A stretch of 64,000 bases of DNA, taken from the NCBI GenBank assembly GCA_034769895.1, contig CM068367.1, positions 84,435,654-84,499,653 of the forward strand, given 5' to 3'. The notes beneath the pieces are model-generated. The model saw nothing but the letters and a program-made list of their open reading frames with translations, did no database searches and was not told the DNA's origin. This stretch comes from Magicicada septendecula (taxonomy: Eukaryota > Arthropoda > Insecta > Hemiptera > Cicadidae). Both the position numbers and the translations under genes were made by a program. Of the stretch, positions 34,121-45,228 are shown one piece after another. Within the stretch, counting starts at the first letter, position 1. Each line of letters begins with the position of its first letter.

Positions 34121-34159
34121 TATTCAATTCTTTTACATAGGCCTTTGTGGGATCCCGGT

Positions 34160-35032
34160 CTAATTTCTTAAGATTATTATTACGTATGAAGTCAAGGACC
34201 TTTGTGTATATTCTTTTTTCTGTATGACCACTAAAGTATTACCTTTGTCTGCCTTACTTATAATTGCATCATTATCTTCTAGTTTATTTTTTATGGTTTT
34301 AAGGTTTAAGGCATCTTGCTTATATTTGTGTTTAAAAAAATTTTTTGTTATTTTGCTATTATTATTAATTATGCGATTGAGTTTGTTATTGATAAAAATC
34401 CTAGATTCGTTCTGTGCTTGGACACCGTTTAATTTTTTAATTGCAGCCTCAGCGTTAACAACCTCATGGACAATTTCATTATTTGTCTTATTAAATGTTG
34501 GTATATTATACTTCAAACCTTTACTAAGCGTGTGTAATTCTTGAGTAGTGAAATCTATGTTGGTTGTATTTACCACACGTTCATAAAATACATGTTTACA
34601 GTCTCTCGGTATATTTTCATTCTCGCACTGACTACGGATTAAGTTTTCAATTTTCTTTTCGTGTGTTAATAATTTAGAATGGACAAATTTGGAGATTGAG
34701 GCATTAACTTTATTCATGATAGTATCTATAACTGCAAGGTGAATTTCGTTTAGTATTTCTAAATGCGCTTTAAAAAGATCTGTATTTAACCTGTTTTTCT
34801 TTGCATACAGCTGTCCAATTTCATGTGTTAACCATGTTTTTTCCGCTATTTGCTTTGTCTTGAGTGCAGCCGGTGTTCGTGACACGATATTTACGCGTGC
34901 GTATTTCGATATGATGTTCAGTTTTTTGCACATTTTGTTAAATTTGATGTGAAGTGCAACATTAATAATTTTTATTCTAGTATTTTTATATTTATACACA
35001 ACACTTGCCTGACGGGCTCCAATATAATACAT
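34160..35032 (-). pseudogene. N-terminal domain, Penelope-like minus copy
   Basis: About 290 codons starting MYYIGARQASVVYK. The region includes LSKGLKYNIPTF and SKADKGNTLVVIQKK, both characteristic of the segment before the RT core in Penelope-like proteins. A missing base in the acacaaaggtcc phrase, also missing in the plus copy, breaks the frame into the RT core. Confidence 0.75.
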
Positions 35033-35035
35033 TTT

Positions 35036-35532
35036 ATTGTTTTGTCTCCAAGTCGCGCTCTAGTGTACAATCTTACCTATTTTTTATTTTCCGTCGTGCG
35101 ACTTCGTATATTTTTATTTATAGCACTACGCGTTTCGGCAACAAGTTGCCATCCTGAGGTAAAACATTCACTCAAAACGAGGTCATTAAAAAGTAAAATG
35201 ATTTATTAAAATACTAAAACTTAAAGTTAAAAGTGCACTTTTAACATATATGAGCACACACGCGAACACGAGCCACGCGGGCACTATCGGTCGACTAGAC
35301 TTAGTGCTTATGTAAGAATGTACGCTGATAAAACTGTTTGTTTACCAAACTCTGTACGTATCTATTTATTGTTGTCCGCGCACACGTATAGCCGTATCAT
35401 ACAATACATTAGATGAAACGCAAGCTTATCGTTCAAAACACAACCACTGTTAATTTGAGCTGCTTTATATATTTCATACTCCTCGAGTGCGTCCATGTAT
35501 TTACCCTTCTTGCAGTAATGCATAGGCACAAA
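35036..35532 (-). mobile_element. Partial Penelope-like copy in tandem upstream of the minus copy
   Basis: Repeats the 3' region of the minus copy (hammerhead, ORF end with CKKGKYMDALEEYEIYKA, and the 3' UTR) and stops inside the endonuclease coding region. It joins the 5' end of the minus copy head to tail and abuts the plus copy at an inverted junction near 35533. It lacks about 19 bp near 35273 (cagg..tatacac) compared with the full copy. Confidence 0.8.
35127..35158 (-). ncRNA. Hammerhead core with a mutated catalytic position
   Basis: Identical to the other two Penelope-like hammerheads except that the core reads CTCAGGA instead of CTGAGGA (change at 35156). This corresponds to the invariant G5, so self-cleavage is expected to be abolished. 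It lies exactly where it would release the 5' end of the minus copy from the tandem transcript. Confidence 0.65.
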
Positions 35533-35576
35533 GGAAGTCGCACTACGGAAAATAAAAAATAGGTAAGATTGTACCT

Positions 35577-36452
35577 TTGTATTTGAGCGCGACTTGGAGA
35601 CAAAACAAAAAAATATATTATATTGGAGCCCGTCAGGCAAGTGTTGTCTACAAATATAAAAATACTAGAATAAAAATTATTAAGTTTGCACTTCACATCA
35701 AATTTAACAAAATGTGCAAAAAACTGAACATCATATCGAAATACGCACGCGTAAATATCGTGTCACGAACACTGGCTGCACTCAAGACAAAGCAAATAGC
35801 GGAAAAAACATGGTTAACACATGAAATTAGACAGCTGTATGCAAAGAAAAACAGGTTAAATACAGATCTTTTTAAAGCGCATTTAGAAATACTAAACGAA
35901 ATTCACCTTGCACTTATAGATACTATCATGAATAAAGTTAATGCCTCAATCTCCAAATTTGTCCATTCTAAATTATTAACACACGAAAAGAAAATTGAAA
36001 ACTTAATCCGTAGTCAGTGCGAGAATGAAAATATACCGAGAGAATGTAAACATGTATTTTATGAACGTGTGGTAAATACAACCAACATAGATTTCACTAC
36101 TCAAGAATTACACACGCTTAGTAAAGGTTTGAAGTATAATATACCAACATTTAATAAGACAAATAATGAAATTGTCCATGAGGTTGTTAACGCTGAGGCT
36201 GCAATTAAAAAATTAAACGGTGTCCAAGCACAGAACGAATCTAGGATTTTTATCAATAACAAACTCAATCGCATAATTAATAATAATAGCAAAATAACAA
36301 AAAATTTTTTTAAACACAAATATAAGCAAGATGCCTTAAACCTTAAAACCATAAAAAATAAACTAGAAGATAATGATGCAATTATAAGTAAGGCAGACAA
36401 AGGTAATACTTTAGTGGTCATACAGAAAAAGAATATACACAAAGGTCCTTGA
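35577..36452 (+). pseudogene. N-terminal domain, Penelope-like plus copy
   Basis: Frame of 291 codons containing YYIGARQASVVYKYK, LSKGLKYNIPTF and SKADKGNTLVVIQKK. It differs from the minus copy by few residues. A homopolymer difference (5 A instead of 6 near 36425) shifts the end of the frame relative to the minus copy. The segment from 36440 to 36590 reads on in another frame (DFIRNNNLKKLDRDPTKAYV), so the protein is interrupted. Confidence 0.75.
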
Positions 36453-36523
36453 CTTCATACGTAATAATAATCTTAAGAAATTAGACCGGGATCCCACAAA
36501 GGCCTATGTAAAAGAATTGAATA

Positions 36524-37489
36524 ATGCCATTAATCAATGTAGGGTACTCTTGGATGAAAAAAACACGCAAATACCTAAAACCTATTAACGCTAAGGCGCC
36601 AAAATTCACAGGATTACCCAAATTACACAAAGAAAATACACCAATCAGGCCAGTAATAAATTATACCACAGCCCCCTGTTACAAAGCTGCTAAATTGTTA
36701 GAAACCATAATTAAAAATAATATTAGGATACAAAATAATTATAGTATCAAGAACAGTTACGAGTTCGTTGAAAAACTTAAAAAAATGAAAACGATCCCGC
36801 AGTATAAATTTTGTTTTTTTGACCTAACCAATTTATATACTAATGTTCCAGTGAAAGAAACTATTGAAATCTTAACCAACAATCTAAATGAGGTGGCACA
36901 GCTTGGCACACAAGAAATTAATGAACTTGTAAAACTCCTTACGGTGGTCCTTGAACAGAACTATTTCACATTTGATAACGATTATTTTATACAAAATGGC
37001 GGTTTAGCTATGGGTTCGCCATTGTCGGGGCTTTTAGCTGATATTTACCTAAACTATTTCGAGAATGCAAACATAATAGATAATAGATTATACAAAGATA
37101 AGATCATTTTTTACTGTAGATACGTTGATGATACATTTATGGTATTTAACGGAACTAGAAGACAAATAGAAAACTTAAATAGTCACCTAAATAGTATACA
37201 CCAAAAAATTAAATTCACGTCTGAGATAGAGGCAGAAAATCAGTTGAATTTTTTAGATTTAACTGTTACAAAAAACGCAGGACAACTTCAGTTTAAAATC
37301 TTTAGAAAAGCCACAACAACGGATATTACAATACATGCTGATTCGTATCATCCCGTTTCGCAAAAGATGGCAGCGTATAATAGTTTTGTGCACAGGTTGT
37401 TGACAATACCGCTAAGTAAAAACGACTACAATGAAGAGGTTGACACCATCAAGTACATAGCAGCGGCAAACGGTTATAAATCTCTTTAA
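36524..37489 (+). pseudogene. RT core, Penelope-like plus copy
   Basis: A 321-codon frame with LPKLHKENTPIRPV near residues 31-44, catalytic Asp at 100 (CFFDLTNLYTNV), GLAMGSPLSG at 160-169 and YVDD at 200-203, then LNFLDLTVTKNAG. All catalytic Asp residues are present. The frame stops at GYKSL because of a one-base deletion, also seen in the minus copy, before the LINKHRKKKVKKL linker. The nominal start codon is internal to the domain and out of frame with the true upstream coding region. Confidence 0.8.
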
Positions 37490-38059
37490 TAGATAAATTA
37501 ATTAACAAACACAGAAAGAAGAAGGTTAAAAAGTTGGCCAGTGATGACTTAATACCGGTTAAGAAATATATATCTGCTGACTATACAAATATTTTACCAA
37601 ATATTATAAAGAATGAGTTTAAAAAAACACCAGGTACATGTAACGTTCCGCACAAAAAACAGCATTCAGAAGTTCCTCAGCCAGAAGAGCACCGTACCAA
37701 ATAAAGAAAGAACCGGCGTATATAGGATGACTTGCAGCTCATGCGATATGTTCTACCTGGGCCAGACGGGCAGACCGTTCGAAGAACGTTATAAAGAACA
37801 TCTCCCTAGGAGGGATCTACAGAAAACAACATCAAATTTTGCGCGACACCTGATGATGAGTAATCATATTTATGTCGATTTCGAAACAAATTTTGTGCCT
37901 ATGCATTACTGCAAGAAGGGTAAATACATGGACGCACTCGAGGAGTATGAAATATATAAAGCAGGTCAAATTAACAGTGGTTGTGTTTTGAACGATAAGC
38001 TTGCGTTTTCATCTACTGTATTGTATGATACGGCTATACGTGTGCGCGGACAACAATAA
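37490..38059 (+). pseudogene. Linker and GIY-YIG endonuclease, Penelope-like plus copy
   Basis: After the linker (ASDDLIPVKKYISADYTN) an extra A in the poly-A run near 37621 changes frame. The 148-codon frame that follows contains GVYRM at residues 35-39, CSSC at 41-44, YLGQTGR at 48-54, EERYKEHL at 57-64 and ARHL at 77-80. It ends in RVRGQQ. GIY-YIG nucleases supply the target nick in Penelope-like elements. Confidence 0.75.
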
Positions 38060-38280
38060 ATAGATACGTACAGAGTTTGGTAAACAAACAGTTTTATCAG
38101 CGTACATTCTTACATAAGCACTAAGTCTAGTCGACCGATAGTGCCCGCGTGTATAGCACTGGCCTGCTCGTGTTCGCGTGTGTGCTCATATATGTTGAAA
38201 GTGCACTTTTAACTTTAAGTTTTAGTATTTTAATAAATCATTTTACTTTTTAACGACCTCGTTTTGAGTGAATGTTTTAC

Positions 38281-38312
38281 CTGAGGATGGCAACTTGTTG
38301 CCGAAACGCGTA
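38281..38312 (+). ncRNA. Hammerhead ribozyme core, Penelope-like plus copy
   Basis: CTGAGGA, stem II GGCAAC/GTTGCC with a two-base loop, GAAA, then A, CGCG loop, U, and A at the cleavage position. The core is intact and lies in the 3' LTR-like region, about 220 bp after the endonuclease stop codon. Confidence 0.75.
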
Positions 38313-38382
38313 GTGCTATAAATAAAAATATACGAAGTCGCACGACGGAAAATAAAAAATAGGGAAGATTGTACCTTTGTAA

Positions 38383-39030
38383 ATAATATAGCTGTGATGC
38401 AGACGGCAACATAATGTGTTAACCGGTATCTAACTCACGGTTGAATTGACAATGATCGATTCGATTTTCATTGTTTTTATCGACACAAAGTAGTGTTCTT
38501 ATCTCCATACAATGCAGATGTGTTTATTGAAATACAAAACTTTGAATTGTATCAGTGAATGAGTGCTGCGATAGAACTCTTTGTACCACAAAGTGTTGAT
38601 GTTATTATATTGTGAGTTTAATGCTTTTCAAACACAAATAGTTGTAAACGTATGTCCCTTTGTAAGTTTATTAGACTGTGGGTCAAACTAGTAATACTTT
38701 TCTAGTATTTCTTTTTTTATGAAAGTTTATTAGTAATATTAAAAAAAAAAAATTTAATTTTTTCAGCCTAATATGTTCCTTTTTAAACTTGTAAATCTGA
38801 AAGGACATCTTTTTCTACTTCTTCTTCACATCACGAATTACTCCTAATTGACCTGTTTCGGAACCCATCTTTTCCTCGGTCTACTAACATCTTTTTACTT
38901 CCATGTTCCGTAAGTAAATGGAAGTATGGTGATCGCGAAAAAATCGTGTTCGAGGTAAGGGCTGATTCTGATTGTACTACCCTCAAAACATGAAGAAAAG
39001 TTACATTCCGATAAATGTATGTGTGTAGAA
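38383..39030. other. Spacer without recognisable gene
   Basis: AT-rich; no supported feature. Confidence 0.45.
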
Positions 39031-39545
39031 ATTTTTCTATGGCGAACGATAACTGCCGCAAATTCAAACAGAATCAAATAAGTTTTTGCATATATGCCCG
39101 AGTTGTAGAGACTCAAGGCCTATTGATTTTGGTGAAGATCGGTTAAGGGAAAAGGGTAGTTTACCTGCAACGTTTTACGTTTTGACAAGAGTAAAGTACT
39201 TAATTTTCATTAATAAAGTATCCTAAAAAGAAGGTCATAATAATCCACTATAGAAAGGTAGATGAAATAAATGAAAAGGGTAGTTGAAGGGGGAGGGGGT
39301 AATTTTCTATAAATAAAGATGATAGTTGAAGGGGGAGGAGATAATTTGTTATAAGTGTACTACGTTATCGGCAACAAATATGTAGTTTCTATGGAAATAT
39401 TTCATTTTAATTTGTCAAACAAAAAACTCGATTTCAAGAAACACGCCTATCTTGTTAGAAATTTTCGAACCGAATTCAAGTAAATGATTTTAAATATAAA
39501 CCTTAGAACATGGAAGTCATGTATGGTTCTCCATACCGATATTTT
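39031..39545 (-). repeat. Hairpin repeat family, near-complete minus-strand unit
   Basis: On the minus strand it starts with ATCGGTATGGAGAACCATAC and carries in order the same blocks as the 15.4-17.2 kb units (tttccatagaaactac, C-rich tract, ttcatctacctttctat, cgatcttcaccaaaatcaat, atcgttcgccatagaaaaat). About 20 bp outside are further related bases ending acggaacatggaagt near 38895-38915. This is the most continuous copy in the window, about 650 bp with that end included. Confidence 0.7.
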
Positions 39546-39978
39546 TTCATTAGGTTAGTACATCGAGGCTGCACTTGTAATCGGTTATTTGGTATGAGGT
39601 CCAAGTGTGGGCACCATCTCCTCTTATTATCTTTAATCTGCTTGTGCAAAAGTTCGATTTTTAGTTCTTATCTAATATCTTTATTCCTCTTCTTGTACAT
39701 GAGAGAATATTCCCATGTGCTTCTTAAAAATTTCGGATTCTTGAAATGCCTTTCCTTCCTTTTTACTAAGAGGCCACGCTTCACTGACGCAGGCCTACAG
39801 GCACGTTGAGATAGCTACTGTTTTATAAACTTTTATACGAGTACCTTTCCTTGTTTATAAGCACTTATATATTGTTACGCAGATGCCTCTGAACTTTTTC
39901 AATCAACGTCAATTTTATATGAGATGTCACATCCAGGTATAAACAACAACAAAAGAGTTAAATTTTATTTTTGCGACC
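39546..39978. other. Spacer, possible very decayed RT remnant
   Basis: The minus strand around 39700-39920 has phrases resembling the RT remnants (for example a short stretch similar to HISYKIDVD), but stops and lack of the diagnostic RM/GRPR block prevent a firm call. Confidence 0.25.
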
Positions 39979-40100
39979 AGGTTTCTTCTTCTTCTTCTTC
40001 TTCTTCTTCTTCTTCTTCTTCTTCTTCTTCTTCTTCTTCTTCTTCTTCTTCTTCTTCTTCTTCTTCTTCTTCTTCTTCTTCTTCTCTCCTCCTCCTTCTT

Positions 40101-40131
<31 letters not shown>

Positions 40132-40140
40132 TTAATTTAT
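39979..40140. repeat. (CTT)n trinucleotide array
   Basis: About 160 bp, nearly uninterrupted except for a short CTCCTCC break. The poly-Ser/Leu open frame through it is not a gene. Confidence 0.95.
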
Positions 40141-40397
40141 TTTTTTCTTCTTATTTTTCCTCATCCTCTTCTTTTATTGACACCTGGAAGTCCTTTACTG
40201 AACCCCAGGCCACTAAAGGCTTATTAATCTCAGGAACGCTTGCATACTTTCTGTTGTTTCGCCATCGTAACTTACGTGATATTTTTTCTTATTGCTCCTT
40301 CCAAGATATTGCCCCCTTGACTACTCCTTTGATATTCTCTTCTCTTTCATTGTTTCTACACTTTGTAACGAAGTAGTGGGCCGCTATTATCGTTTAA

Positions 40398-43018
40398 GCC
40401 TCACGTTGGATTCGTCAATCTGTAACGAGAAATTCTTGTCGTATCTGTAAAATGTGTACACTTGTTTTTTATGTGTAGAAATTGTTAGTGTGGTGTGTTC
40501 GCCTCACACCGGTCGTTGCAATAATGGTTGTCACTACTGAAGTCTGTAGCGTGGTCTCAATTATCAGTACAACCTACCTGCTTATTCATAGGGGTTGCGA
40601 ATCCCGGGTGGCGCCAAATTGTTTACTTTAAAACAAATTTGTGATTTTACAAGTTAACTAGGTGTTGTCAGCGTTGACGGCTGGAGCGTCCAAATGATTC
40701 CCGCCGCTGTACTGCTTGTTATATTGCCCACTCGGCGCGAGCGCTAGTTGGTCCTCCGTAATAAATTGCTAACACACACATATATTATACAACTTCCTAC
40801 GAAATAAAACAATGGTAATACTCTGTACTGTAATTTTAATTCTGATTTGGTCATTAATCAATATGACAAAGGTATTATAAATTGTTTTTTAATAAAATTG
40901 CTCCGGCTTAGAACATGAAACATATCTCTAGGTTGGCGAAATTGATTTTGAAATGAACTATACTGACGCCGATATGGCTTCTGTTTACACACAATATATT
41001 AATCTGTTCAAAGTCTGGGGTTCTTTGGATTATAAATAAAACATAAAAGCTGGTTACATTAAAAAAGTACACTACCGTACCTTATCCGTACTTATATTGT
41101 ATAAAGTGTTTTTACAAATTGTTCGGTAGTGTCGTATTAGTTGTTACAAAATTCGCACACTAATGCGAGGTTAATCCTAAGTTAATAATTGCCTACGTAA
41201 GTTTATATTTATTCAACCTTTGAAAGAAAATGAATTTGGTTTAATAGTGAGAAATTTTGATTGATTTGAGAAATATTTAATGTGTTTTTATTCTTGGGAT
41301 TATTTCATTTAATTGATACTTATCAGTTCAGAAGGTTACGATGTGTTGTCATTCAGGGATAATGGAAATTCATCGATTTTGGGCTGATTTAAGCTGCTGG
41401 CATCTTCTTCTATCTCGTCTTGAGAATTTCTACTATTTAATTTGGTTTATTTGGTTCCTGGACATCGGTTAATATTCGAAGCTCTTCATCTACTCGTCAA
41501 TGGTCCATACTGTCGTCTTCTGAACGTCTTTTGAACTTTTTACAGTAAAATTTTGGTCATCTCAATCTTGCGTACCGCTTACCCACGCGTCATTTTTCCA
41601 TGTCTAATAAATTTAACGGAAAATTAGTATTCAACGGCCCGTTTCTATGGTAACAGTAATCCTTTGATTGGTTAAGGCCTCGATTAAAAGCATTGTTAAG
41701 ATATTTGAAATCTTTATTCAAATTTATTATATATTTTCTGAATTATTTTATTCTTCTGTCTTCCCTTTGGGGTATTAAATATTATCACTATTGTATTTAT
41801 TTCCTTTCAAAGATTAAAACAATACCTCATAAGGTCATATTCCATCATATATTAACTTTAGTCTAATTATTTTGACATTTGATAAATTACATATCTCCTT
41901 TAATTTAAACCTTTATAATAACATTTCTTAAATTCTTATTTCATTACTACTTCTTTCCTCCATTCCATGTTAACACAAACTGTTTTTACATGGGCTTTCT
42001 CCCTGAATAATATTACATCCTTTACTTATCTCTATTTTAAATACTATTTCTAACTATCCTTAATTATATAATTTTTCATAAGCTCACTTAAATCATTTAT
42101 TGGTTCATTAATGATTCACTAAGTGTTTTCTTAACTATTAATTCTTTTTATTATTTATAATATCTTTCTCCACATGTCACTTTCACCTTTAATTAATTGG
42201 TGTTTATCACTGATACACTCACCATTTTGGGGTATTTACACATACACTATTGCACTTTTTTCACTGTTTATATTAAGTGTTACTTAGTGGGTAATCCCTA
42301 TAATTATTTCTCTTTCTCTTTCTCACTATTTCTTTCATTATAAAATTATACATAATATTAATGATATTTTGTTAAATATTTCACTACATAACTTTAATAT
42401 TTGAGTTAGTGTACTTTTCTTTACCAAGTTACTTTTTACTGTTTTTTTTTTCAAAACAGGTATATAAATTATCTCATTTACAACAATATTTATTTCCATT
42501 AGTGGATAATTATTGGGTTTATTTACAATATTCTATATTTGAGTATACCATTTCTCCCTTTTATATGTGGTGTTTATTATTTCTTGGTTTCACTTCGTTT
42601 CCTCTTCATTCTTCCTCTTCTTCTTCTTCTTCTTCTCCTTCATCTTCTTCATTTTCAAATGTCTTCATTTTAATTCGGTTGTCCTCTTCTCGTCTGGTTT
42701 AATTTTATTTAGTTATAGGAATTCGTTCACTTTCTTTAATTGTCTTTATTCTTCTTTGGTTCTGGTTTCTTCCGTTCTTTTGTTAGTTCGTATTTGTTTG
42801 GTTAATCACTTTTTTCTTTGTGTATTTTTCGTGGTTCCCTTCTTCTTTTGTTTCCTGTTGTTGGGTCAATCACTTGGGTTGGGTAATGTCGTCGTTCATC
42901 GTATCATAGTTTTTATATTTTATTTATTTTTAATCATTTTATTTGATATGAAGTATATTTACTTTTATAATTATAGTTTTTATCCCTGGTACTGGGGTGG
43001 CTTATTTGTGTTGTAACA
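40398..43018 (-). repeat. Candidate isolated LTR with adjacent PBS-like sequence
   Basis: On the minus strand the segment from 43018 begins TGTTACAAC and ends CGTTACA at 40421, close to inverted termini. Two bases further it reads TTGACGAATCCAACGTGAGG, similar in place and sequence to the primer-binding sites of the two Gypsy elements. Size (about 2.6 kb) and T-rich plus-strand composition resemble the LTRs here. No gag or pol follows, so it would be a 5' LTR cut off from its interior. No second copy exists in the window for confirmation. Confidence 0.4.
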
Positions 43019-43575
43019 ACTTCTGCCGATTTAAGTCAAGGCAACTTTCCAGGCTATTTTCTCAGGCATTCCGCAATTCTTTGGCTTTATTTATTTTGTC
43101 AAGCACATCTGTATTTAAATTTGCATAGCTTAGATAGTTAGATTTATGACCAAATATTCAAATTTGAAAGTTGATCAAAAAATAGTATCCACGACAAAAA
43201 ATCCATTGTAGGTATATGATTTTGAACGTCGTCACAGTTTTTTTTTTGTTTTTTAAATATAATATACGCCATTCAATAAGTGGCATCAATCTAGGACACG
43301 AGGACGGATAATTTGCTGGAAGATCTCAACAGAATGGATGCGAGGGGTTACGCTGAGATGGCAACGGATAAGAGACGTTGGAGAAGATTGGTGTTAAAAC
43401 CCAGGGCTTACATTAGATTGTAGTTCTAAAGATGAAGAAGACGAAATGAGATACGCCAATGTTAAAATGGTTTTTTAACCACTTTAGACTGATAAAACGA
43501 GTAGTGTAGGTCATTTTTGTTCTTGGGAAACAAAACCGAGTCGTCGGATGGCTTTTTATCACGACTTCCTTGATT
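43019..43575. other. Spacer without recognisable gene
   Basis: No supported feature, apart from plus-strand phrases near 43290-43400 that vaguely resemble retroelement 3' ends. Confidence 0.35.
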
Positions 43576-44060
43576 GCTTTATCATCATCATGAGTAGCTC
43601 CACAGCCTGCCATGGGCCTCAGCTTTCCTCAGCATTTTCCTCCAGACTTCCCTATCCTTAGCCAATGTCTACCAGTTTTTTACTCAAAATACTTTCACAT
43701 CTTCTAGGATTCCATCAATCCATTGAAATCTAGGTCTTCTACGTCCTCTCTTTCTTTCTGGTGGCATTTCATACTCCTCTTAAGAACATCCTCCTCAATC
43801 ATCCTCTGTACATGTCCTGCCCATCTCAGCCTAGCTATCCTAATTGATGTCACAATATCAGGCGAACTACATGTAACACACAGAGCTCTCTGTTGGACCT
43901 TATTCTCCACTATCCACCTTCCCTAATGGGTCCATTAACTTTTCTAAGTATTTTACTTTCAAACGATGCAAGTCGAAACAGGTCGCCCTGTGTCTGTACC
44001 CATATTTCACTTCCGTAAATCAGGACCGGTTTTACTAATATTCTCTATAGCCTAGCTATG
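43576..44060 (-). pseudogene. Non-LTR RT C-terminal remnant, fourth subfamily
   Basis: The minus strand gives ILVKPVLIYGSEIWVQTQGD, then LASFESKILRKVNGPIREG, ALCVTCSSPDIVTSIRIA, RLRWAGHVQRMIEEDVLKR and DVEDLDFNGLMES, with a frame change or stop afterwards and MAGCGATHDDD at the end. RLRWAGHVQRM is the diagnostic RT C-terminal signature. The terminal GRPR block is replaced by a frame-altered EREDVEDLD. A (GAT)n tract follows directly on the minus strand. Confidence 0.75.
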
Positions 44061-44234
44061 ATTTTATTACTTTATCCACTATTAAATTAAACAATAAGAG
44101 ACTTAAGGATTCGCACTGTCAGTACGAGAGAGATAGACGATTTACACAAAAGACGTCATTTTTACATCGAGTCTCTGTCTTGCGCACGTGCTCACATAAA
44201 CACGCACAAAGCACGTTTGCTAAGTCTCCACTCG

Positions 44235-44490
44235 AGCAAACGGAGGAGTTACTTCAACAGCAGTAGTAACTCCAAAACGTTAGCAAATCCCGAAAACAAT
44301 TTATATTCAGCGACAATAGTGTAGGCTTAAGCCGACGGCCGCATTCAATATCTCATGTTTACGTGATGTGTGTTCGTTGTAATAGGATTTCATTGCCATT
44401 TCTTATCTTGAACCTCCCAATTTATTTCCACACGCTCAAAAACTTTCTTTGTGGCTGGCTGACTGCTCCTATGTAACTGTGATTATTTTC
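44235..44490 (+). repeat. Unclassified dispersed repeat U1, copy 2
   Basis: Same-orientation match to 18985-19290. It ends close to the start of the tail repeat shared by the two Jockey copies. Confidence 0.65.
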
Positions 44491-44509
44491 GCAACATATA
44501 CATTCGCTC

Positions 44510-44795
44510 GGGTGAAACCTCTATTCGGACTGCTTCCATCGTCATTATTTGTGGCTTTGCGTTTCGTTCCTGGAATCTGGGATCGTCCTCAGAAGTTAAA
44601 AACAACACAAAACTACCTACAATAAAGTATTATAAAAAATATTAGCAATATATACCTACCTACGATTACAAAACTTTTCATAACAATATAAGTTATACAA
44701 AAATTAGCCACAACATATAAGAATGGAAATATAAGATTAAACTACAAAATAATGTAAAATAAAATTAATTTTTCTTACCTGTGACTGGCGGTTTA
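44510..44795 (-). repeat. Host repeat following Jockey copy 2
   Basis: Counterpart of 9722-9990 on the opposite strand, with the hammerhead-like segment at 44556-44596. It begins on the Jockey side with ccgccagtcacaggtaag, matching the actcacagttaag phrase of the other copy. Confidence 0.65.
44556..44596 (-). ncRNA. Degenerate hammerhead-like motif beside Jockey copy 2
   Basis: The minus strand has CTGAGGA, a longer middle segment, and CGAAAC, followed by GCAAAG in place of GTC plus the stem I arm. The core box that is mutated in the 9.9-kb copy is intact here, whereas the cleavage triplet is lost. Confidence 0.35.
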
Positions 44796-45228
44796 AAGAC
44801 CCTTCTGAAATACCTGACAAAGGCTGGACATTGCATTGCATTGCATTATGTAGTGGGGCGTCTTGCACCCATGGCTGAATTACAGCTTCCGGGACGTGCC
44901 CGATGGCTGTCAGATGAAAACAGTGCTGGACTTTCACAAGACAGGTGGTCTAAAAATCAGGAAGGACACGCCAACCAGCTGAGAAGGCGGCGGAAATTTT
45001 CAAACATCTTTATTTTATATAGGTTCCGGGTCATGGTAACACTGCCACCGGTGACGGGGCGAACTGCAGATGTCGCACGCGCCCGGCCCGGTAGACAGGC
45101 GCCTTGTGGCCCCGGTCGTTCCTCGCGAGGCAGGGAACCTCCGTGTCGGTGGCAAACGGTAACAGTGCTAAGCAGTGTGCCAACATACTTGGGGAGGGAG
45201 AAGACTTAAAAGGAAGGTAACAAGGAAG

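Larger units (their letters stand above)
32222..35035 (-). mobile_element. Penelope-like element, minus-strand copy
   Basis: A nearly full-length copy with an N-terminal domain, RT core and GIY-YIG endonuclease spread over several frames, followed by a 3' region with a hammerhead ribozyme. It is the inverted counterpart of 35534-38382. A 500-bp partial copy lies immediately upstream in tandem, the arrangement known for Penelope-like elements, whose ends form LTR-like repeats. Broken by shared and private frameshifts plus a nonsense codon. Confidence 0.85.
35534..38382 (+). mobile_element. Penelope-like element, plus-strand copy
   Basis: Nearly full-length copy, divergent in orientation from the minus copy, with which it forms a large inverted repeat. 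Its 5' end starts about 20 nt downstream of the expected hammerhead cleavage point, and the 3' end carries a hammerhead. Coding capacity is split over three main frames by single-base lesions. Confidence 0.85.

Noticed and set aside
42409..43016. Phe/Ser-rich frames of 97 and 149 codons
   Set aside because: T-rich LTR-like sequence without domain or conserved features.
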